Of a stretch of 64,000 nt of DNA, positions 9,623-18,900 are shown in pieces. Origin of the DNA: Psychroserpens ponticola (lineage in GTDB: Bacteria; Bacteroidota; Bacteroidia; Flavobacteriales; Flavobacteriaceae); contig NZ_CP116221.1 in the NCBI RefSeq assembly GCF_023556315.2, positions 2,181,001 to 2,245,000 of the forward strand, in the 5' to 3' direction. The notes under the pieces were generated by a model. That model was not told the origin of the DNA and searched no databases. It saw only the letters and a list, made by a program, of their open reading frames with translations. The translations under genes were made by a program, and so were the position numbers. The first letter of the stretch is position 1. The number at the start of each line of letters is the position of its first letter.

Positions 9623-12172
9623 ATGGATGATAATTTTTCCCCAAGAGTTAAAGATGTTATAGCGTTTAGCAAAGAAGAAGCTTTACGTTTAGGCCACGAT
9701 TTTATAGGCACCGAACATTTAATGTTGGGCTTGCTTCGTGATGGAAGCGGAAAGGCAATAGATATTTTAAGTGCTTTAGATATTGATTTGAATCACTTAA
9801 GACGGAAAGTAGAAATTCTTAGTCCTGCTAATCCTAATATTACAATAACATCAAATGAAAAGAAAAACCTTCATTTGACTCGACAAGCAGAGCGTGCTTT
9901 AAAAACGACATTTTTAGAAGCTAAACTCTTCCAAAGCACGTCTATTAATACAGCACATTTATTATTGTGCATTCTAAGAAATGAAAACGATCCAACAACT
10001 AAGCTTTTAAATAAGCTGAAAGTAGATTACGATAATGTTAAAGAACAATTCAAATTTATGATTACAAACGATGATGATTTTATAGATGAGCCAAAAGCAG
10101 AATCTTTTTCTGATGATGAGCCAATAGAAGATGATGATGCTAAACAAAATCCTTTTGGTCAAACAGGGTCAAAATCAACCAAAAAATCTAAAACACCTGT
10201 TTTAGATAACTTTGGTAGAGATTTGACTGTAATGGCTGAAGAAGGCAAATTAGATCCCGTTGTAGGTCGAGAAAAAGAAATACAACGTGTGTCACAAATA
10301 TTAAGTAGACGCAAAAAAAACAATCCCTTACTTATTGGTGAACCTGGTGTTGGTAAATCTGCCATTGCTGAAGGTCTTGCTTTAAGAATTGTAAAGCGTA
10401 AAGTATCACGTATTCTTTTTAATAAACGTGTGGTTACATTAGATTTAGCTAGCTTAGTTGCAGGAACAAAATATAGAGGACAGTTTGAAGAACGCATGAA
10501 AGCTGTGATGAATGAACTTGAAAAGAATGATGATATCATTTTGTTCATTGACGAAATACATACTATTGTTGGTGCAGGTGGAGCAACTGGTAGTTTGGAT
10601 GCTTCTAATATGTTCAAGCCTGCATTAGCTCGTGGAGAAATACAATGTATTGGAGCAACAACATTAGATGAATACAGACAATATATTGAAAAAGATGGTG
10701 CATTAGAACGTCGTTTTCAGAAAGTAATTGTTGAACCTACAACTGTTGAAGAAACCATTGAAATCCTTAATAATATTAAAGGAAAATACGAAGAACATCA
10801 CAATGTTGATTATACAGACGAAGCTATTGAAGCTTGTGTGAAATTGACCAATAGATATATGACTGAACGGTTTTTACCAGACAAAGCTATTGATGCCTTA
10901 GACGAAGCTGGATCTAGAGTCCACATCACAAATATTGATGTTCCTAAGCAAATATTAGAGCTTGAAAAGAAACTTGAAGAAGTAAAAGAAACTAAAAACA
11001 CGGTTGTTAAAAAGCAAAAGTATGAAGAAGCTGCTAAACTAAGAGATGATGAAAAACGCTTAGAAAAGGAATTAGCATTAGCACAAGAAAAATGGGAAGA
11101 AGAAACCAAACAACATAGAGAAGTAGTGTCAGAAGATAATGTTGCCGATGTTGTTTCTATGATGACTGGAATCCCTGTAAATAGAATTGCTCAAACTGAA
11201 AGTAATAAACTCGCTCAATTACCTGAATTAATAAAAGGAAAGGTAATTGGTCAAGACGAAGCTGTTGCTAAGGTTGTTAAAGCTATTCAGCGTAATCGTG
11301 CTGGACTTAAAGATCCTAATAAGCCAATTGGTTCATTTATATTTTTAGGACAAACAGGTGTTGGTAAAACGCAGTTAGCTAAAGTATTAGCTCGTGAATT
11401 ATTTGATAGTGAAGATGCCTTAATAAGAATAGATATGAGTGAATATATGGAGAAATTCGCTATTTCTAGACTTGTTGGAGCACCTCCAGGATATGTTGGT
11501 TATGAAGAAGGTGGACAACTTACTGAAAAAGTTAGACGTAAACCCTATGCTGTTATTTTATTAGATGAAATTGAAAAAGCACATCCAGACGTTTTTAATA
11601 TGATGCTTCAAGTTCTTGATGATGGTTTCTTGACAGATAGTTTAGGTCGTAAAATCGATTTCAGAAACACGATTATTATCATGACCTCTAATATAGGTGC
11701 CAGAAAATTGAAAGATTTTGGTCAAGGTGTTGGTTTTGGTACTTCAGCTAAAGCCGCTCAGGCAAGTGACAACTCTAGAAGCATTATTGAAAATGCACTA
11801 AAAAAAGCTTTTGCTCCTGAATTTCTTAACAGAATAGATGATGTAATGGTATTCAATGCACTTGAAAAAGATGATATCAATAAAATTATTGATATCGAAT
11901 TAGCATTCTTAATTAAACGCATAAAAGATTTAGGCTATAAACTTAAATTAAGTACTAAGGCTAAAGATTACATAGCTGAAAAAGGGTTTGATAAGCAATA
12001 TGGAGCAAGACCTTTAAAACGAGCTATACAGAAGTATATTGAAGATGCATTGGCAGAAGAAATTATTAATTCACAATTGCAAGAAGGTGATACTATTATT
12101 ATGGATTTAGATACAAAATCTGATGAATTAACTATAAAAATAGAGAAGCCTAAAAAGCAAGCTGAATCATAA
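9623..12172 (+). CDS. clpC: ATP-dependent Clp protease ATP-binding subunit ClpC
   Basis: The 849-residue AAA+ unfoldase feeds substrates to ClpP. Domain order: two Clp N repeats (about 1-145), an acidic linker, AAA-1 with Walker A GEPGVGKS near residue 238, a UVR motif (KYEEAAKLRDDEKRLEKEL) near 462, AAA-2 with Walker A GQTGVGKT near 576, and the D2-small domain. The UVR motif in the middle region identifies ClpC rather than ClpA or ClpB. The start is the ATG of MDDNFSPRVKDVIAFSKEEA; the 12 preceding in-frame codons are not family sequence. It is divergent from gyrA across 257 bp in which I could find no perfect promoter. Confidence 0.95.
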   Translation: MDDNFSPRVKDVIAFSKEEALRLGHDFIGTEHLMLGLLRDGSGKAIDILSALDIDLNHLRRKVEILSPANPNITITSNEKKNLHLTRQAERALKTTFLEAKLFQSTSINTAHLLLCILRNENDPTTKLLNKLKVDYDNVKEQFKFMITNDDDFIDEPKAESFSDDEPIEDDDAKQNPFGQTGSKSTKKSKTPVLDNFGRDLTVMAEEGKLDPVVGREKEIQRVSQILSRRKKNNPLLIGEPGVGKSAIAEGLALRIVKRKVSRILFNKRVVTLDLASLVAGTKYRGQFEERMKAVMNELEKNDDIILFIDEIHTIVGAGGATGSLDASNMFKPALARGEIQCIGATTLDEYRQYIEKDGALERRFQKVIVEPTTVEETIEILNNIKGKYEEHHNVDYTDEAIEACVKLTNRYMTERFLPDKAIDALDEAGSRVHITNIDVPKQILELEKKLEEVKETKNTVVKKQKYEEAAKLRDDEKRLEKELALAQEKWEEETKQHREVVSEDNVADVVSMMTGIPVNRIAQTESNKLAQLPELIKGKVIGQDEAVAKVVKAIQRNRAGLKDPNKPIGSFIFLGQTGVGKTQLAKVLARELFDSEDALIRIDMSEYMEKFAISRLVGAPPGYVGYEEGGQLTEKVRRKPYAVILLDEIEKAHPDVFNMMLQVLDDGFLTDSLGRKIDFRNTIIIMTSNIGARKLKDFGQGVGFGTSAKAAQASDNSRSIIENALKKAFAPEFLNRIDDVMVFNALEKDDINKIIDIELAFLIKRIKDLGYKLKLSTKAKDYIAEKGFDKQYGARPLKRAIQKYIEDALAEEIINSQLQEGDTIIMDLDTKSDELTIKIEKPKKQAES

Positions 12173-12189
12173 TATTGATATATCAAATT

Positions 12190-12222
12190 AAAAACGTCTT
12201 GAAATTTCAAGACGTTTTTTTT
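12190..12222 (+). terminator. Terminator of clpC
   Basis: A perfect hairpin (AAAACGTCTTGAAA opposite TTTCAAGACGTTTT) followed by a T run lies 18 nt after the clpC stop codon. Confidence 0.85.
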
Positions 12223-12287
12223 GCTTTCCATCGTAGTAATTACTAATTTTAGATGTGACTGATGTATTAAAATATGATTTTTGTACC

Positions 12288-12623
12288 ATGCATATTTACG
12301 ATTACTATATGATAGTAGTTATAAATGAAGGCATTACTGTTACAACTACGCACAACGATGTATTATTAAATGTTGCTGATACCTATTATAAAAATAAACC
12401 TTTTGTTTATATCACTCATCGCTTACATTCTTATTCAGTAGATCCTGCCATTTATAAAGAAACTTCTAAAATTAAAAATCTAGCAGGATTTTGTGTAGTT
12501 TCCGCAGATTATAAAGCTAAACGCAATGCTGAAATTGAAAAGCTCTTTTTAAATAAACCTTTTGAAATTCTTGATACTATTGAAGAAGCTACTATTTGGG
12601 CTAATACAGTCCTTTCTATTTAA
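12288..12623 (+). CDS. Small STAS/SpoIIAA-like protein
   Basis: The protein is about 111 residues from the ATG of MHIYDYYMIVVINEG; an upstream in-frame start at 12255 would add 11 unconvincing residues. The alternation of beta strands (YYMIVVINEGI, KPFVYITHR, LAGFCVVSAD) and helices resembles the SpoIIAA-like STAS fold found in small Flavobacteriia proteins. It has no catalytic motif that I can name. It follows clpC after a terminator, so it probably has its own promoter. Family assignment is from secondary-structure pattern only. Confidence 0.65.
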   Translation: MHIYDYYMIVVINEGITVTTTHNDVLLNVADTYYKNKPFVYITHRLHSYSVDPAIYKETSKIKNLAGFCVVSADYKAKRNAEIEKLFLNKPFEILDTIEEATIWANTVLSI

Positions 12624-12871
12624 TGGTATTCCTATAAAAGCATCTTTCTTTATTTTTAACAACTATAAATTACACTTTAAATCAACCATCTGTCAAATTA
12701 ATTGTAATTGAAACCTTTTAAAATAAAAGTCATTTTTATTTATTTTAGGCTCATAACAATCTTACCATTTAATGATATCAATATTTTAATTCAACAAGAT
12801 ATCTCGTTTCTCATGCTTCGTTCTGTCGATGTGACAAAACACATATTTCAAATCTCAAAATAATGCATACA

Positions 12872-12899
12872 AAAAGGCAGCTATTTCTAGCTGCCTTTT
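12872..12899 (-). terminator. Terminator of giant gene copy A
   Basis: A perfect 12-bp hairpin (AAAAGGCAGCTA opposite TAGCTGCCTTTT) with a 4-nt loop lies 45 nt beyond the stop codon. Both arms end in A/T runs, so it can work on either strand. The copy downstream of gene B is identical. Confidence 0.8.
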
Positions 12900-12909
12900 A
12901 TATATACCC

Positions 12910-12925
12910 TTAGGGAATTCCCTAA
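12910..12925. repeat. Perfect 16-bp palindrome downstream of giant gene A
   Basis: TTAGGGAATTCCCTAA is its own reverse complement and lies between the stop codon and the terminator hairpin. The same palindrome flanks copy B at 21820-21835. It may be a binding site or simply part of the 3' untranslated region. Confidence 0.7.
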
Positions 12926-12943
12926 TTATTTAAATCTAATTTA

Positions 12944-15900
12944 CTATTTCCCTGAAGATACTAACTTCTTAGTAACTGAACCTTGATTTGTCGTTAACTT
13001 CACATAGAAGACTTGATTAGAAGTTCTTGATAGATCTAATTTAGTTCTACCTGTGGAACCTGCAACATATCTAGTGTTTGTTTCAGTTAATACTAATAAA
13101 CCTTTAGTATCAAAGAACTCAATAGTTACGTCTGTTCTGTAATCAAACTCATATGTAAGTGTTACCTCATTATCAAATGGTACTGGGAACGCTTTGAAAT
13201 CAATTTTAGATTCTTCTTTTGAACCAGTTAATGATAGTGGTCTAACATCGCTATTAGAACCTACAGTATAACTAGAATTTCTAGCAGATGGTTCATTATC
13301 AATTACCCAAGTATAAACGACATCACAAGTATCTTCATTACCACAATCATCTGTAGCAGTAAATGTTCTTGTTTTAGTATACTCTGTATAATCTAACTCT
13401 GCGAATCCACAATCAACAAAGATTGAATCACATCTACTTGAGTTAATATCCCAATCTGCTGGATCACAAGAAGGTGCATTATCAGACGAAGGTGAGAACC
13501 ATATATTTGATAAGAACACTCCATTCTGATACTCTTCTGTTATCCAAGTACTTGTAGACGAATCGTAAATCAATTCATATGTCAATTCTGGAGCATCATC
13601 TCTTGTACCAGTTGCATACTCTGCAATACCATCTCCATTGAATCCTGTTCTTACAAAATTAACTACGGCAAATAAAACGCCATCTTCAATACAACCTATA
13701 CTCAATTCAGTTGACTCTCCAAAGTACTGTTCTGAACTATCAACATCTGAATATGTTTCAGTTGTTCCTCCTGCATTTCCTTCATCACTGTAAGGTGCTG
13801 AAGTTGCAAATGCTGTTGGTGCTGTTTGTACAATACCAAAGTCTTCATCTGCTGGACACTCTAATACTGGTGCAACATCATCACAAGCTTGACCGATAGT
13901 CCAAGTGTAAGTAGTCTCACATTCACCAATATTTCCACATCCATCATCTGCTGTAAATGTACGTACTAATGTGTAAGTCGTTGTGCTTGAGTATTCAGGA
14001 CACTCTAAAGTAAATGCTTTATTATGACCATCTTGCTCTTCAAAGTACCATGCATCAGCATCACATGTTTCAAATGCATCTGCACTTGCTGTTCCTGCTA
14101 CGAATGGTCCATTTCCGAAATCTTGCATAACTTCATACTGCCCACTACCTGAATTATAAATAACTTCGAAAGTACCATACTGTGGTGATGGGTTTCCGTT
14201 AGTTGTTATAGATCCTGCATAATATGGTTTATCATTTTGAGTACCTGCTGGTTGACCTCCCAATGTTAGCACATAGCCTGCTTCAAAAGTAAACACATAA
14301 TCACCTTCTACATATGCAACTTCTCCTTGCTCTTCAGTAAGTACATCTGTATAATCAGCCGTTTCACCATTACCTTGACAGTTATCTGTCCAAGTTGCTT
14401 TATCAATAAAGTCTGGTGTTTCAGTTACAGTACCAAAGTCTTCACCTGCTGGGCAAGTTAATTCTGGTGCTGTTGTATCATTTATAATAAATGTACATAC
14501 TAATGGATCTGCTGATTTGTTTCCACAACTATCCTCTACATCAAATGTAACTGTTAATGTCGTTGAACAATCTGATTTAGATTCCTCTAATCCGATTACA
14601 GTAAATGTTAAGTCTTCAACTGCAGTACAGTTATCAGTATAACATCCGTAAATTGATCCTATTGCTCCTGCTGGAATTCCTCCTACAGTCCATTCTGAAT
14701 CTACTGATATTACATCTCCATCTACCAGAGAAAGACTTGCATCTTCTGGACAAGCTAAGCCATCCCAATCACTAGTATTAAGAACCATAACTTCATCTGT
14801 ACACTGACCAGTAGCCATTGGACCTTCAGAATCACCTCCTTGGTAGTTCACTTTGAATGTAGGGTAAACATTACCACAATCATCTTTAACGATGTATTCA
14901 AATACTCGTATCCACTCACAATCTGATCCTATAGCTAATTTTTCAATCTTAGTTACATTATCTGCTGTAATATCTGTACAGTTATCTGAGAATAATGCTG
15001 CTATATCTTCTTCTGTTGGTTCTCCCAAATCAGAATCTTTACATGCATTTACTGTATTCTCTCCCATTGGAATCTCTCCATCTAATTCTGGAGCCATTGT
15101 ATCTGCACCACTGTTTACAATTACTAAGTTTGGTAATTTGTTTCCACAAGTATCTTTAATCTCATACTCGTAAGTAGCAGTCCATCCACAATCATCTCCT
15201 TGAATATTAGGCTCAAATGGCGTAACCATTACATCTCCACAGTTATCTGTATAAGCATCCTGAATAGCTCCTAAATCTGGCGCTCCTGGATTTTCGCTTA
15301 AACACTGTAAGCCTGTAACACCTTCTGGTAAGTTTCCTACCAATTCTGGTGCAGACTTATCTCCACCGTTATGGTAAATTTTAACTGGTGCTGCATAGTT
15401 TCCACAGTCATCAACAATTGTATATCTGTATAATACTGCCCATAAGCAATCTGTATTCTCCTCTGGAGATGTGATTACTAAGGTTGCATTTACATTTCCA
15501 CAGTTATCTGTAAATAAGGCTTCAATCTCCTCCTCTGTTGGTGGAGCTGGTGCTCCTGATAAACATGCGTTTACATCTGATAATCCTTGAGGCAACTCTC
15601 CTACTAATATTGGAGCTGTTTCATCAATTACTGTGATTGTTTGTTTTGATGTTATCTCTACGCCACAAGAAACATATGAGAAATGAACTTCAAATGTTCC
15701 ACAGCTTCCTGTAAATTCATCAGCAACTCCTTGAACCTCTCCATTTATTCCACATGTTCCATCAATACCATTGCTGTAGCCTAAGAATTCTGGCTCATAA
15801 CTTGCTAAATCCTCACATGCAATACTAACGGATTCGATTGAATCGAATACTGGTGCTGGTGCTGGATTTACTTCTATATCAATCGGACCTGCACTTAATG

Positions 15901-18900
15901 GACGTCCACATACGTCATATCCTGACCAAGTTACAGTTAACTTTCCACCACATGCATCGTAATCTGGTACGATTGTAGCTTCTAATTCTCCTGAGATATT
16001 ACATGTTCCTTCTAAACCATTTGTATAGCTTGCATTTGCTGCCATATAACCTGCGGCATCTACACAATCAATACTAGCTGGAAGTAATGGTGTTGTTACA
16101 CTTGCTTCTGGTGCTGGGTTAACAATGATCTCAATTGGACCTGCACTTAATGGACGTTGACATTCGTCATATCCTGACCAAGTTACAGTTAATTTTCCTC
16201 CACATGACGTATAATCTGGTACGATAGTAGCTTCTAATTCTCCTGAGATATTACATGTTCCTTCTAAACCATTTGTATAGCTTGCATTTGCTGCCATATA
16301 ACCTGCTGCATCTGAACAATCAATACTAGCTGGAAGTTCTGGTGTTGTTACACTTGCTTCTGGTGCTGGATTAACGATGATCTCAATTGGACCTGCACTT
16401 AATGGACGTTGACATTCGTCATATCCTGACCAAGTTACAGTTAACTTTCCTCCACATGACGTATAATCTGGTACGATAGTAGCTTCTAATTCTCCTGAGA
16501 TATTACATGTTCCTTCTAAACCATTTGTATAGCTTGCATTTGCTGCCATATAACCTGCTGCATCTGAACAATCAATACTAGTTGGAAGTTCTGGTGTTGT
16601 TACACTTGCTTCTGGTGCTGGGTTAACAATGATCTCAATTGGACCTGCACTTAATGGACGTTGACATTCGTCTAAGCCTCTCCAAGTTACAGTTAACTTT
16701 CCTCCACATGACGTATAATCTGGTACGATAGTAGCTTCTAATTCTCCTGAGATATTACATGTTCCTTCTAAACCATTTGTATAGCTTGCATTTGCTGCCA
16801 TATAACCTGCTGCATCTGAACAATCAATACTAGTTGGAAGTAATGGTGTTGTTACACTTGCTTCTGGTGCTGGGTTAACGATGATCTCAATTGGACCTGC
16901 ACTTAATGGACGTTGACATTCGTCTAAGCCTCTCCAAGTTACAGTTAATTTTCCTCCACATGACGTATAATCTGGTACGATAGTAGCTTCTAATTCTCCT
17001 GAGATATTACATGTTCCTTCTAAACCATTTGTATAGCTTGCATTTGCTGCCATATAACCTGCGGCATCTGAACAATCAATACTAGCTGGAAGTTCTGGTG
17101 TTGTTACACTTGCTTCTGGTGCTGGGTTAACGATGATCTCAATTGGACCTGCACTTAATGGACGTTGACATTCATCATATCCTGACCAAGTTACAGTTAA
17201 TTTTCCTCCACATGACGTATAATCTGGTACGATAGTAGCTTCTAATTCTCCTGAGATATTACATGTTCCTTCTAAACCATTTGTATAGCTTGCATTCGCT
17301 GCCATATAACCTGCGGCATCTGAACAATCAATACTAGTTGGAAGTTCTGGTGTTGTTACACTTGCTTCTGGTGCTGGATTAACGATGATCTCAATTGGAC
17401 CTGCACTTAATGGACGTTGACATTCGTCATATCCTCTCCAAGTTACAGTTAATTTTCCTCCACATGACGTATAATCTGGTACGATAGTAGCTTCTAATTC
17501 TCCTGAGATATTACATGTTCCTTCTAAACCATTTGTATAGCTTGCATTTGCTGCCATATAACCTGCTGCATCTGAACAATCAATACTAGTTGGAAGTTCT
17601 GGTGTTGTTACACTTGCTTCTGGTGCTGGATTAACGATGATCTCAATTGGACCTGCACTTAATGGATTTTGACATACGTCATATCCTGACCAAGTTACGG
17701 TTAGCTTTCCTCCACATACAGTATAATCTGGTACGATAGTAGCTTCTAATTCTCCTGAAATCTCACATAAACCTGTTAAGCCATTTGTATAGCTTGCGTT
17801 TGCTGCCATATATCCTGCTGCATCTGAACAATCAATACTAGCTGGAAGTTCTGGTGTTGTTACACTTGCTTCTGGTGCTGGCAAAACTGTAATTGTTTTT
17901 CTGTATTCGATTTCTCGTCCACAATCATCTACAAATTTCCAGTCTACATATAAAGTTCCTCCACATGCATCATAGCTTCCTGTTTTTACTCCTGGTACAT
18001 CTCCATTGATTCCACAAGTTCCTTCTAAACCATTACTATATGCTAAATTAGTAACGATATAATCGTCTGCTAAATCACATGTTACATTGATATTTGGTAA
18101 AGGATTTATAAATTCAGCCATTGGTGCTGGATCTACTGATATCGTTTGTGAAGCACTTAATGCACGTCCACAAACATCTTCTCCTGACCATGTTACTGTG
18201 ATTTCTCCGCCACACTCATCAAAATTATTCGTTTGAGTTGGCTCTAAATATCCTGAAATATTACATGTACCTTCTAATCCATTTGTATAATACAATGAGT
18301 CTGCTTGATAAGAATCTGCATCTGAACAACTTAACATCTCATCCTCTAATGTATCTAACGTTGCCTCTGGTGCTGGACCTACTTTTAATTGCTTTCTTGC
18401 TGTAATTGTTCGTCCACATTGATCTGTATAAGTCCAATCTACAAACAATAAACCTCCACATGAGTTAAACTCTCCACTTAATACTCCGTCTACTGAACCA
18501 TTAATTCCACATTCACCTTCTAAACCATTAGAATATGATAATAATCCTGCTTCATAATTTGCTGCTTCTGAACATGTAATATCTTCGTGTTCTGTTTCTT
18601 CGAAACTAGCCTCTGGCGCTGGTGTAACATTGATTACAAATGGTCCTGCCATCAAATCTCTATCACAAGCATCTTTAGTTAAATAATTAACAGTAATTGT
18701 TCCTCCGCAAAGGTCATAGTTAAAATCTACATCAGCATTAATAGCACCTGTTAATCCACAAGCAGTACCATCTAAACCATTACTATAAGTAGCATCCGCA
18801 GCTGTAAAGTTTGCTGCTTCTGAACACATAATATCTGATGGGAATTCTGGAACTGACACTGTAGGTTGTGGTGCTGGAATTACAATAATTTCAAATGGAC

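Larger units (their letters stand above)
12624..12943. other. Intergenic region downstream of giant gene copy A
   Basis: The first 172 bases (12624-12795) are AT-rich with no gene or repeat that I recognise. From 12796 the sequence appears identical to 21706-21853, which flanks copy B. This shared part holds a REP-like segment (about 12803-12836), a terminator hairpin (12872-12899) and a 16-bp perfect palindrome (12910-12925). Confidence 0.8.

Noticed and set aside
13711-15173. Plus-strand ORFs inside the giant genes (also near 19486, 20143 and their copy-B equivalents)
   Set aside because: They are antisense shadows of biased repeat coding sequence, duplicated only because the genes are duplicated, with hydrophobic or low-complexity products.
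15866-17881. Regular tandem repeats that might suggest a CRISPR array
   Set aside because: The period is 252 bp, units are contiguous without spacers, and the array is one continuous coding frame.
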